A stretch of 64,000 nt of DNA, from contig JAURZM010000033.1 in the NCBI GenBank assembly GCA_030653385.1, forward strand, positions 1 through 64,000. Direction: 5' to 3'. This stretch comes from Rubrivivax sp. GTDB taxonomy: Bacteria > Pseudomonadota > Gammaproteobacteria > Burkholderiales > Burkholderiaceae_C. Within the stretch, counting starts at the first letter, position 1. Every line of letters begins with the position of its first letter. The position numbers and the translations under genes were made by a program. The notes below the pieces were generated by a model. It had not been told where the DNA came from. It did not search any database and saw nothing but the letters and a program-made list of their open reading frames with translations. Shown piece after piece: positions 18,135 to 26,152 of the stretch.

Positions 18135-20207
18135 CTGCACCGCGCGCTGCCGCAACCAATCTGCCAGCTGCGCCGCTGGCATCGGCGCGCAGCTCAGCAA
18201 GCCCTGTTGAGCCTCGCAGCCCAGGGCCAGCAGGTGTTCACGTTGAGCGGCAGTTTCCACACCTTCGGCCAGCACCGTCAGCCCCAGGCCGCGTCCCATC
18301 TGCACGATGGCCGCGGCAATGGCCGCCGAGCCGGCATCGGCGGGCAGGCCCTGCACGAAGCAGCGGTCGATCTTCAGCCGGTCCAGGGGCAGTTCCTTCA
18401 GGTGCTTCAGCGAGGTGTAGCCGGTGCCGAAGTCATCCACCGCCAGACGCACGCCCAGCGCACGCAGCTGGCTCAGCGTGTCGCGCACGGCGTCCAGGTC
18501 GTCCATCAACATGCGCTCGGTCAGTTCCAGCTCCAGCATGTCGCCCTGCGCGCCGGTGTCGGCCAGCGCTTGCTGGATGGACTGCACAAAGCCGCGCGAC
18601 TGGAACTGCAGTTCGCTCAGGTTCACGGCCACCGGCACCGGCGCCAGACCCTCGTGGTGCCAGCGCACGGCCTGGCGCAACGCGGTGTGCAGCACCCACT
18701 GGCCGATGGGCAGGATCAAGCGCCGCGCCTCGGCCAGCGGGATGAACTGGTCGGGTGCCATCAAGCCCTTGTCGGGGTGCTGCCAGCGCACGAGCGCTTC
18801 CACGCCCAAGAGCGCACCGTCGCTGATGCGCAGTTGCGGCTGGTAGTGCAGCACAAACTCCTGGTCGACCACCGCTTGGGCCAGTCGGCTTTCCAGCGCC
18901 AGTTCGGCGCGTGCCGCTTCGGCCATGGCGGGACGGAAAAACTCATAACCGGCACGGCCGTGGGCCTTGGCCTGGTACATGGCCGTGTCGGCGTGTTTGA
19001 TCAACTCGCCGGCGCTGCTGCCATGGGCCGGGAACAGCGCCACGCCGATCGAAGGCGTGACCGAGATCGACGCACCTTCCACCTGCAAGGGTGCGCCCAC
19101 CGCGGCCACCAGCTTGCCCGCCACTTCGGCCACCGCAGCTTCCGACGCGGCGCCGGCCAGCAGCAGCACAAACTCGTCGCCACCAAAGCGCGCCACCAGG
19201 TCGGCCTCGCGCAGCGTGCCGGTGATGCGTTTGGCCACTGTCTGCAGCAGCATGTCACCCACAGGGTGGCCCAGCGAGTCGTTGACACGCTTGAAGTGGT
19301 CGAGGTCGACAAACAGCAGCGCAAGGCTCTGCCCCCGGGCCTGCGCCTGTGCCAGCAGCACGTTGGCACGTTCGATGAAGGCCACGCGGTTGGGCAGGCC
19401 GGTCAGGGCGTCGTGGTGGGCCAGGTGGTGGATGCGTGCCTGCGCATCGACGCGGTCGCGGATGTCGCGCACGATGGTCATGCGCAGCTTTTCACCCTGG
19501 TAGTGCATCGTGCGCACAATGAATTCCACCGGCACCCGTGAGCCGTCGGCATGCAGGGCCACGCTGTCGTAGCCGATCTCGTGGCCAGCCGCGATGACCG
19601 CAGCCACCTTGGCCCGTTCGTCGGGCGCGATGAAGTCCAGCGTCGAGCGGCCCATCATCTGTTCAGCCGAGTAGCCCATCAGCGCCATCACCGGCGGGTT
19701 GATGTCGGTGATGAAACCGCCCTTGTGAAAGACGATGCCTTCGGCGCTGGCCAGCATGAACTTGGACAGCCGTTCTTCGCTTTCGCGCAAGGCGGCTTCG
19801 TCTTCGCGATGGCGCGTGATGTCGGTGATGAGCACGAAGGCACCGATGGCCACGCCCGACTCGTCGGCGTGTGGCAGCAGGTGCACTTCGATCGACCGCA
19901 TGCGGCCATCGGGGCCGGGCAACTGCCGCTCGTATCTGATGCCCTTGATTTCGCGCAGCACCTTATCCACCTGCGGCTGGATGGCCCGCGCGGCTGCGGC
20001 GCCGATGACCTCTTCGGCGGTGTGGCCCAGGATCGACTGCTGGTCGAAACCGAACATCTGCGCGTAACCCTGGTTGGCATAACGGCAGACGTTGCCGACC
20101 CTTTCGTAATAGGCAATGGCCACCGGCACGGCATTGCACACACGCCTGAACTGCGCCACCTCGGCACGCAGGGCACGCAGTTCGTCGGGCGGCTCGTGGG
20201 GTTTCAT
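18129..20207 (-). CDS. PAS-PAS-GGDEF-EAL cyclic-di-GMP signalling protein
   Basis: A 692-residue soluble protein that should make and/or break cyclic-di-GMP. Two PAS sensor domains (about 15-135 and 145-255) precede a GGDEF domain with intact GGDEF at 342-346 and the inhibitory RxxD (READ, 333-336) five residues before it. The EAL domain follows, with EAL at 470-472, ELTERM and DDFGTGYTSL present, so both activities look possible. No membrane segment is seen. ATG at 20207 overlaps the stop of the uracil-DNA glycosylase gene by 4 bases, so its translation is probably coupled to that gene. Confidence 0.94.
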   Translation of the reverse strand: MKPHEPPDELRALRAEVAQFRRVCNAVPVAIAYYERVGNVCRYANQGYAQMFGFDQQSILGHTAEEVIGAAAARAIQPQVDKVLREIKGIRYERQLPGPDGRMRSIEVHLLPHADESGVAIGAFVLITDITRHREDEAALRESEERLSKFMLASAEGIVFHKGGFITDINPPVMALMGYSAEQMMGRSTLDFIAPDERAKVAAVIAAGHEIGYDSVALHADGSRVPVEFIVRTMHYQGEKLRMTIVRDIRDRVDAQARIHHLAHHDALTGLPNRVAFIERANVLLAQAQARGQSLALLFVDLDHFKRVNDSLGHPVGDMLLQTVAKRITGTLREADLVARFGGDEFVLLLAGAASEAAVAEVAGKLVAAVGAPLQVEGASISVTPSIGVALFPAHGSSAGELIKHADTAMYQAKAHGRAGYEFFRPAMAEAARAELALESRLAQAVVDQEFVLHYQPQLRISDGALLGVEALVRWQHPDKGLMAPDQFIPLAEARRLILPIGQWVLHTALRQAVRWHHEGLAPVPVAVNLSELQFQSRGFVQSIQQALADTGAQGDMLELELTERMLMDDLDAVRDTLSQLRALGVRLAVDDFGTGYTSLKHLKELPLDRLKIDRCFVQGLPADAGSAAIAAAIVQMGRGLGLTVLAEGVETAAQREHLLALGCEAQQGLLSCAPMPAAQLADWLRQRAVQA

Positions 20208-21022
20208 GGGCCTGACCCGTCTTCGCGTTCTGCCACGCTGGCTGCCAGGCAAAGGTCGTCCCAGGCCCTGGCCTTGTCGGCCAGGTTGCGCAGCAGGTAG
20301 GCAGGGTGGTAGGTGACGACCAGCGGCACACCCTGGTACTGGTGCACACGACCCCGAAGCCGCCCGATGGCTTCGTCGGTGCGCAGCAGCGACTGCACCG
20401 CAAACCGGCCCATGGCCAGGATGAGGCGCGGCTGCAGCAATTCGATCTGCCGCACCAGGAAGGGCTCGCATTGCGCCAGCTCTTCAGGCTGCGGATTGCG
20501 GTTGCGCGGCGGCCGGCACTTCAGGGTGTTGACGATGTACACCCTCTGCTCCGGCGGCGCGGGCCCGTCGGTCGCGCGGCTGAGCTGCAACGCGGCCAGC
20601 ATGCGGTCCAGCAACTGGCCGGCCGGGCCGACAAAGGGTTCGCCGGTCTGGTCTTCCTGCTCGCCCGGCGCTTCGCCCACCACCAGCCAATGAGCCTGCG
20701 GATGGCCGACGCCGAACACCGTCTGCTTGCGGCTGTCGCACAGTGTGCAGGCGCGGCAACTGGCGACCGCTTCGCGCAAGGCCGGCCAGTCCATCTGCCC
20801 GACGCCGCTGGCAGCACGCGCCACCTGCGCCCGGCCCAGCGCCGGCACAAGCGGTGCGGGCGGCGGCGGCACTGCCAACCCCGCCTGCGGTGCGGCGGCC
20901 AGTTGGGCAGGTGGCACGCGTGGCGAATGGGGCGTGACCCCAGGCGCCGCCGGGGGCGACCACAGGCGCAGGCCCATGGCCCGCAGCATGCCTTGCTGGC
21001 GCTCAGACCAGGACATGGCCAC
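20204..21022 (-). CDS. Family 4 uracil-DNA glycosylase
   Basis: A 272-residue iron-sulfur uracil-DNA glycosylase that removes uracil from DNA as the first step of base excision repair. The four cluster cysteines are in CRACTLC, LKCRPPRNRNP and QCEPFL; the catalytic motif GEAPGEQEDQTGEPFVGPAG and the late motif VTYHPAYLLR are intact. A Pro/Ala-rich N-terminal extension (residues 20-80) is longer than in thermophilic homologues. It overlaps the rimI stop region at its 5' end and the GGDEF/EAL start at its 3' end (ATGA). Confidence 0.93.
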   Translation of the reverse strand: MAMSWSERQQGMLRAMGLRLWSPPAAPGVTPHSPRVPPAQLAAAPQAGLAVPPPPAPLVPALGRAQVARAASGVGQMDWPALREAVASCRACTLCDSRKQTVFGVGHPQAHWLVVGEAPGEQEDQTGEPFVGPAGQLLDRMLAALQLSRATDGPAPPEQRVYIVNTLKCRPPRNRNPQPEELAQCEPFLVRQIELLQPRLILAMGRFAVQSLLRTDEAIGRLRGRVHQYQGVPLVVTYHPAYLLRNLADKARAWDDLCLAASVAEREDGSGP

Positions 21023-21521
21023 CCTCGGTGTCCGGCCGTGCCAGCTCTGGCAGTGCCAAGCTCATCACGATGGCGTCTTCCCGGCCCTGCGGGGCCGGGT
21101 AGTAGTGGCGGCGCAAGCCCACTTCGACAAAGCCACGTCTCAGATAGAGCGCACGGGCGCGGGCATTGCTGCGGCGCACTTCGAGAAGCAAAGTGCGAAG
21201 ACCCAGGCGCTGGGCATGGGCCTGCACCACGTCCAGCAAGCGCTGGCCATGGCCCTGGCCTTGGCGGTGGGGTGCCACCGTGACGTTGAGCAGGTGCATT
21301 TCGTCCACCCCTGCCATGGCCACGAAGTAGGCCACCACCTGGCTGTCGTCTTCGAGCACCTCGGCCAGGTAGGTTGCCGCCAGTGAATCGATGAAGTTGC
21401 CGCGTGTCCAGGGGAAGCTGTAGGCCTGGGTTTCGATGGCCAACACGGCGTCGATGTCGTTCAGGCTCATCACGCGGCGCGTGGTGTCGGCAGACGGGCT
21501 GGGCTGCAGGCGGGCATTCAT
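21003..21521 (-). CDS. rimI: Ribosomal protein S18-alanine N-acetyltransferase
   Basis: A 172-residue GNAT acetyltransferase of the RimI type, which acetylates the N-terminal alanine of ribosomal protein S18. ETQAYSFPWTRGNF is the RimI-specific opening and VAPHRQGQGHGQRLL is the acetyl-CoA pyrophosphate loop; EVRRSNARARALYLRRGF completes the fold. The gene start overlaps the tsaB stop by 4 bases (ATGA), a tsaB-rimI pairing common in proteobacteria, and its 3' end overlaps the UDG start by 20 bases. Confidence 0.95.
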   Translation of the reverse strand: MNARLQPSPSADTTRRVMSLNDIDAVLAIETQAYSFPWTRGNFIDSLAATYLAEVLEDDSQVVAYFVAMAGVDEMHLLNVTVAPHRQGQGHGQRLLDVVQAHAQRLGLRTLLLEVRRSNARARALYLRRGFVEVGLRRHYYPAPQGREDAIVMSLALPELARPDTEGGHVLV

Positions 21522-22318
21522 GGTGCCAGCTCGGCCGCGGCGACAGCGGCGGCCTTGGCCTGTTCACGTTCGACCGTGGTCTGCGCGACCTTGTCGCGCA
21601 GGTACAGCGGCAGCGCAGCGGCAGGTTCGACACCTGGATCATCGGCCGCCACCTGCACCGCCAGGCGCAGCAGTGCGGCGGCGCGGTCATGTTCCTGCAT
21701 CAGGCGCTGGCCGCTGGATGGCAATGCCAGTCGAGGCCCGAAGGCGGCCAGCGCTGTGCCCGCCAGCACCTGCAGCGGCACACCCGCCCAGGCCGTGTGC
21801 AAGGTGGGCAGGCTGTACAAGGCCGGCGCCTGCAGCACCTGCCAGCACCCGGCATGCCAGCGGTAACGCGCGGCATAAACCTCGTCCATGCGCGCGTCCA
21901 TCAGCACCGCCACGTCCAGGTCGGCGCCTGCGTTGGCGCCTGCGTTGGCATCTTCGTCGACATTCGACAGCTGCAGGCGGGCGTCTTCAGCCACGATCAG
22001 CAGGCTGTCCAGCGGCAACAGACGGCACCGCAAGCCGAAGGCCAGGCCTTGGGCCACGGCGCAGGCGGTGCGCAAGCCCGTGAAGGCCCCCGGGCCCTGG
22101 CCGAAGGCAATGAGCTGCAGGTCAGCCCAGCCCATCGACGCCTGGTCCAGCAGCTGCTTCAGTTCGGGCAGCAGGCGCGTTGACGCGGCCACACCACCCG
22201 CCACCGTGCAGGTGAAAGCGCCATGGCCCGTTTGCAGGCCTGCCGCGATCTGTTCAGTGGCGGTGTCCAGTGCCAGCAAGGGCCAGGGCGACACCTTCGA
22301 CGGGGGCAGTTCGGCCAT
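21518..22318 (-). CDS. tsaB: tRNA threonylcarbamoyladenosine protein TsaB
   Basis: TsaB is a non-catalytic ASKHA-fold partner in the TsaB-TsaD-TsaE complex that makes t6A37 in ANN-decoding tRNAs. Diagnostic stretches are LLALDTATEQ at the N terminus and FGQGPGAFTGLRTACAVAQG. Length (266) is above the E. coli protein's roughly 230, partly because of an in-frame 4-residue duplication (NAGANAGA). The first-step enzyme of the same pathway, Sua5, is encoded about 3 kb further right. It is divergent from dacB, with 32 bases between starts. Confidence 0.94.
   Translation of the reverse strand: MAELPPSKVSPWPLLALDTATEQIAAGLQTGHGAFTCTVAGGVAASTRLLPELKQLLDQASMGWADLQLIAFGQGPGAFTGLRTACAVAQGLAFGLRCRLLPLDSLLIVAEDARLQLSNVDEDANAGANAGADLDVAVLMDARMDEVYAARYRWHAGCWQVLQAPALYSLPTLHTAWAGVPLQVLAGTALAAFGPRLALPSSGQRLMQEHDRAAALLRLAVQVAADDPGVEPAAALPLYLRDKVAQTTVEREQAKAAAVAAAELAP
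21923..21946. repeat. 12-base tandem duplication inside tsaB
   Basis: GGCGCCTGCGTT occurs twice in direct succession (21923-21934 and 21935-21946). Being a multiple of three, it adds four residues (Asn-Ala-Gly-Ala on the coding strand) without breaking the frame, in an acidic surface segment. Confidence 0.85.
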
Positions 22319-22350
22319 CGAACGAGTTTAGCCGTGCGATCATCGAGCGC

Positions 22351-23823
22351 ATGTTCCAGGTGTTTTCGGCTGTGCGGCGCGTGTTTTTCAAGGTGACGGG
22401 TGATGGCGGCGGCGCCACGCTGGCAGGCCTGCTGCTGGGCTTGGGCCTGTCAGCCAGTGCACCAGCGGCGCAGCAACTGCCCCCCGAAGCGGCGCAGGCG
22501 CTGCAACGTGCGGGCATCCCGGCCGACGCCCTCTCGGTGGTGGTGCACGACCTCTACAGCAGCCGCAGCGCCTTGCGCTGGCAGGAACAGCGCAGCGTCA
22601 ACCCGGCTTCACTGGCCAAGCTGCTGACCACCTTGGCCGCCCTCGACCGCCTGGGACCTGCCTGGGCCTGGTCGACACCGGTGTGGCTGGCCGGCCCGGT
22701 GAAAGACGGTGTGCTCGACGGCTCACTGCACATCAAGGGCAGCGGCGACCCGAAACTGGTGCTCGAACGGGTGTGGCTGCTGCTGCACCGTGTGCAGCAG
22801 TACGGCGTGCGCGAAATCCGCGGCGACATCGTGCTCGACAACAGCGCCTTCGCGGTGCCCGACGCCGACCCCGGCGACTTCGACGGCGAAGCGCTGCGGC
22901 CCTACAACGTGCGGCCCTCGGCGCTGCTGCTGAACTACCGCTCGGCGGTCTACACCTTTGTCGTCGACGAAACCGCCGGCGTGGCACGTGTGCTGGTGCA
23001 GCCGGCGCTGGCCGGCACCACGGTCGACCGCACCGTGCCCCTGGTGGCCGGCGGCTGCGGCGACTGGCGCGGCAAGCTCAAGGCCAGTTTCGAGCCCGGC
23101 CAGACCCGTTTTGCCGGCTTCTATCCGCAGTCCTGTGGCGAGCTGAACTGGCCCGTGGCCGACCCGCAACCCGGCACCTACGACGCACGCCTGATCGGCA
23201 CGCTGTGGAAAGACATGGGTGGCCGCCTGCAAGGCACGGTGCGCGAGGGCCCGGCGCCGGCCGCCGACGTGAAGCCCACCTTCGAGCACGCTTCACCCGC
23301 ACTGGGCGAGGTGGTGCGCGACATCAATAAGTTCAGCAACAACGTGATGGCGCAGCAGCTCTTCCTGACGCTGGCGCTGCAGGCGCGGCGCGGCAGCCCG
23401 GCCACGCTGGAAGGGGCCCGCGACACGCTGTCGCGCTGGCTGGCCGAACGCACCGGCGAACTGGGCGCCGACACGGTCGTGGACAACGGCTCGGGCCTGT
23501 CGCGCCGGGGCCGCATCACCGCGCAGGCCCTGGCACGGCTGCTGGAGCAGGCCCACGACAGCCCGGTGATGAGCGAGCTGATGTCTTCGCTGCCGATTTC
23601 TGGCGTGGACGGCACGCTGCGTCGGTCCCGCGCGACACCGGGCCGGGCACACCTGAAAACCGGCTCGCTGCGCGATGTGTCCGGCGTGGCTGGCTACGTG
23701 TTGTCCAACAGCGGCAAACGGTATGTGCTGGTGGCCATCGTCAACCATGCCAATGCCGGTGCCGCGCGGCCGGCGCTGGACGCATTGGTGCAGTGGACAA
23801 TGCGCGACGCGCCCGCGCGTTGA
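22351..23823 (+). CDS. dacB: D-alanyl-D-alanine carboxypeptidase/endopeptidase (PBP4 type)
   Basis: A 490-residue periplasmic class C low-molecular-weight penicillin-binding protein of the DacB family that trims or cleaves peptide cross-links of murein. A hydrophobic signal segment (GGGATLAGLLLGLGLSASAPAAQ) is followed by the active-site SxxK in PASLAKL, then the large inserted domain with GDIVLDNSAF, SxN in KFSNN, and KTG in LKTGSLRD. ATG at 22351 is used, since the longer frame to 22270 lies inside the divergent tsaB gene. The N-terminal region before the signal is about 27 residues, longer than usual, so a later start cannot be excluded. Confidence 0.94.
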   Translation: MFQVFSAVRRVFFKVTGDGGGATLAGLLLGLGLSASAPAAQQLPPEAAQALQRAGIPADALSVVVHDLYSSRSALRWQEQRSVNPASLAKLLTTLAALDRLGPAWAWSTPVWLAGPVKDGVLDGSLHIKGSGDPKLVLERVWLLLHRVQQYGVREIRGDIVLDNSAFAVPDADPGDFDGEALRPYNVRPSALLLNYRSAVYTFVVDETAGVARVLVQPALAGTTVDRTVPLVAGGCGDWRGKLKASFEPGQTRFAGFYPQSCGELNWPVADPQPGTYDARLIGTLWKDMGGRLQGTVREGPAPAADVKPTFEHASPALGEVVRDINKFSNNVMAQQLFLTLALQARRGSPATLEGARDTLSRWLAERTGELGADTVVDNGSGLSRRGRITAQALARLLEQAHDSPVMSELMSSLPISGVDGTLRRSRATPGRAHLKTGSLRDVSGVAGYVLSNSGKRYVLVAIVNHANAGAARPALDALVQWTMRDAPAR

Positions 23824-23843
23824 ACCGTGCCCGCATCAACACC

Positions 23844-24134
23844 ATGGACCTGCAAGACACGATTGGCTTCGCTGCCGCCGCACTGACCACGGGCTCTTTC
23901 GTGCCACAGGCCTGGCTGACCTTGCGCACCCGCGACGTGAGCGGCATCTCGCTGGCCATGTACAGCGCGTTCACGGCCGGTGTGGCCTTGTGGCTGATCT
24001 ATGGCCTGTGGCTGGGCGAGTGGCCCATCGTGGTGGCGAACATGGTCACCTTGCTGCTGGCCGCCACGATTCTGGTCGTCAAGATCGTCGAAGACCGCAA
24101 GCAGCGCGCCAGCGGCAGCGCGAGCGCCAGCTAG
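23844..24134 (+). CDS. SemiSWEET-type sugar transporter (PQ-loop)
   Basis: A 96-residue integral membrane protein with three helices and the PQ-loop motif SFVPQAWLTLRTRDVSGIS, then YSAFTAGVALWLIYG and ANMVTLLLAATILVVKI. These are SemiSWEET hallmarks; such proteins dimerise to carry sugars down a gradient. The sugar is unknown. It starts 20 bases after dacB. Its TAG stop shares the palindrome CTAG (24131-24134) with the TAG stop of the convergent gene. Confidence 0.9.
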   Translation: MDLQDTIGFAAAALTTGSFVPQAWLTLRTRDVSGISLAMYSAFTAGVALWLIYGLWLGEWPIVVANMVTLLLAATILVVKIVEDRKQRASGSASAS

Positions 24135-25108
24135 AAGGGGTTGCGCAGCGCGCGCTCCTGCGCCAATGCGCTGAGCATGTTCTGGCCACCGGTCGACAAT
24201 CGTGTGGCGTCGGCCCACAGGTACTGGGTCGAGATCGCGCCGGCAGTGACGGGCGTGGCCGTGGTGCAATTGGGCGGTGCCACCGCACAGAAGCCGGTGC
24301 TGACGTCGGTGAAACCGAAGCTCAGCGGTGAGCGGCTGGCGCCCTGCGTTCGCAGGTCCAGCTGGGCCAGGCCGACGAAGCGGCCGTCCAGCAGCACCTT
24401 CACCCCCAGCTGTTCGTTGAACACCGTGGTCAGGCGGGTGATGAGCTGGCTGCGGTCGAAACCGGTGGCGGCGTGGGCCAGCGCTTCTGCCCGTGCGTAG
24501 GGGCTCATGCCCATGTCGGGCAGGTTCGACACGACAACACGGGCACCCAGGCTGATCATGCGGTTGACGATCATGGCCATGCGTTCACCACGGGCCCGCG
24601 ACTCGGCGATCAGGCTTTCTTCCGAGCGTGTCGGGTACTGGGCATACAGCTCGAGCACGTCGTTCATGCCGGCCATCGTGAGCACCAGGTCCTTGTCGCG
24701 AAAGCCCCCGGCCGCCACCTGGGCGTCGACCTGGGCCGCGACATCGGCCACCGTGGCACCGGGTGCAGCGAAGTTGAAGGCCTTGGGCACGGGCGGTGGC
24801 GTGGCGGTGTTGCATTCGGCAAAGACAAAACCGTAAAGACCGGCCACGCCCTGCACCCAGATGGGTTCGAGGTTGCAGTCGATCGGCGGCGGAGTGCCCG
24901 TGCTGGCCAGGCCGTTGATGCCGTAGCGGCGACCGTCGCTGGTGAGTGCGCTGGCGTCGTCACCGAAGACCAGCACCCGTTCGGCAATGAAGGGCTCGGA
25001 CTGAGAGGTGCCGCCGCCACAGGCGACAAGCACGGCCGCAGCGGCCGCGGCCACTGCGCCGGCCGCGGACAGGCGCCAGTGTCGGGTGGCCTTGTTGCTG
25101 AAAATCAT
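24131..25108 (-). CDS. SGNH/GDSL-like lipoprotein lacking catalytic Ser and His
   Basis: A 325-residue exported lipoprotein: basic start, hydrophobic run, then lipobox LVAC followed by GGG. The mature part follows the SGNH esterase plan: block I reads VFGDDASAL where active enzymes have GDS, block III is GMND as usual, and block V reads ADATRLSTGGQ where active enzymes have D-x-x-H. Both the nucleophilic Ser (now Asp) and the catalytic His (now Arg) are therefore missing, so it is probably a non-enzymatic or altered member (inference). GGAG five bases before the ATG fixes the start at 25108. It converges on the SemiSWEET gene, sharing CTAG. Confidence 0.8.
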   Translation of the reverse strand: MIFSNKATRHWRLSAAGAVAAAAAAVLVACGGGTSQSEPFIAERVLVFGDDASALTSDGRRYGINGLASTGTPPPIDCNLEPIWVQGVAGLYGFVFAECNTATPPPVPKAFNFAAPGATVADVAAQVDAQVAAGGFRDKDLVLTMAGMNDVLELYAQYPTRSEESLIAESRARGERMAMIVNRMISLGARVVVSNLPDMGMSPYARAEALAHAATGFDRSQLITRLTTVFNEQLGVKVLLDGRFVGLAQLDLRTQGASRSPLSFGFTDVSTGFCAVAPPNCTTATPVTAGAISTQYLWADATRLSTGGQNMLSALAQERALRNPF

Positions 25109-25186
25109 GGGAACTCCGCTCATCGGGTGGGGGTGTTGCGCGGCACTGCCGCGCCGCGGGCTGCACACGGGCAGCCGGCACGGCCA

Positions 25187-26152
25187 TCAGGCCGAAGCAC
25201 GCTGCAGGCGGTCGATGACACCTTCCCAGTCGGCCCCGACAGGGGGGCGCTCGACCCAGATGGCGTTCACACCGGCAGCGTCCAGATCGCGCAGCACCGA
25301 GAACAAGTCGTGCGCCACAGCCGCCGCGTCGGTGGCCATCGGGCGATGGATCCAGCCGGGCCCGGGTGCAGGCGCAAGCCGGGAATATACCCCGATGACC
25401 TGTTGCGCCAGAGGCGGCTGGCGCAGGCGTTCGGCCAATGCGGGCGGCAGCCACAACTGCACCGGCGCTGCCGGGGCGTAGTGCGAGGCCAGCGTGCCCG
25501 AGGCCCGCGGTGAAGATGCATCGGGTTCGGCCAGGGTCTGCCCCAGCACCTGCTGGAGCCGCTCGCGCGTCAATTGCCCCGGTCGCAGCAGGGCCGGCTG
25601 CTCGCGGGTGCAGTCGACGATGGCCGACTCGATGCCCACTTCGCAAGCGCCTCCGTCCAGCACCATCAGTTCGGGCCCGAACTCGTGCACCACGTGCGCC
25701 GCGGTGGTGGGGCTGACACGGCCGAAGCGGTTGGCGCTGGGGCCCGCGACACCCGCCACGCCCAGCGCGGCGGCTCGGCTCAACAGGGCCTGCGCCACCG
25801 GGTGCGAAGGCCAGCGCAGGCCGATGCTGGCCTGGCCACCCGCCGCCGCCGCAGCCACCCCGGGCCGGCGCGGCACGATCAGCGTCAACGGGCCGGGCCA
25901 GAAGGCCGCCATCAGTTGCCGCGCGGCAGGGCTGATGTCTTGGGCAAACACGTCCACGGCTGCGAGGCTGGCCACGTGAACGATCAGCGGGTGCTGCTGG
26001 GGCCGGCCCTTGGCCGCGTAGATGCGGGCCACGGCCGCATCGTCGTCGGCACGGGCGCCCAGGCCGTAGACCGTTTCGGTGGGAAACGCCACCAGTTCGC
26101 CAGCGGCCAGCCGCTGGGCTGCGGCGGCCAGGTCCGCTGCCGTGGCAATCAT
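25187..26152 (-). CDS. sua5: L-threonylcarbamoyladenylate synthase (Sua5 type)
   Basis: This 321-residue enzyme makes threonylcarbamoyl-AMP from Thr, bicarbonate and ATP, the first step of t6A tRNA modification. The YrdC core shows VAFPTETVYGLGA, AAKGRPQQHPLIVHV, WPGPLTLI and GPSANRFGRVSPT. An extra C-terminal Sua5 domain (about residues 225-320, with ASHYAP) distinguishes it from short TsaC. The start overlaps the purK stop by 4 bases, so it is the third gene of purE-purK-sua5. Confidence 0.95.
   Translation of the reverse strand: MIATAADLAAAAQRLAAGELVAFPTETVYGLGARADDDAAVARIYAAKGRPQQHPLIVHVASLAAVDVFAQDISPAARQLMAAFWPGPLTLIVPRRPGVAAAAAGGQASIGLRWPSHPVAQALLSRAAALGVAGVAGPSANRFGRVSPTTAAHVVHEFGPELMVLDGGACEVGIESAIVDCTREQPALLRPGQLTRERLQQVLGQTLAEPDASSPRASGTLASHYAPAAPVQLWLPPALAERLRQPPLAQQVIGVYSRLAPAPGPGWIHRPMATDAAAVAHDLFSVLRDLDAAGVNAIWVERPPVGADWEGVIDRLQRASA

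Noticed and set aside
25109..25186. Short spacer before the SGNH-like gene considered for a small gene
   Set aside because: Only 78 bases, with the GGAG ribosome binding site of the SGNH-like gene; no independent frame with a start signal is present.
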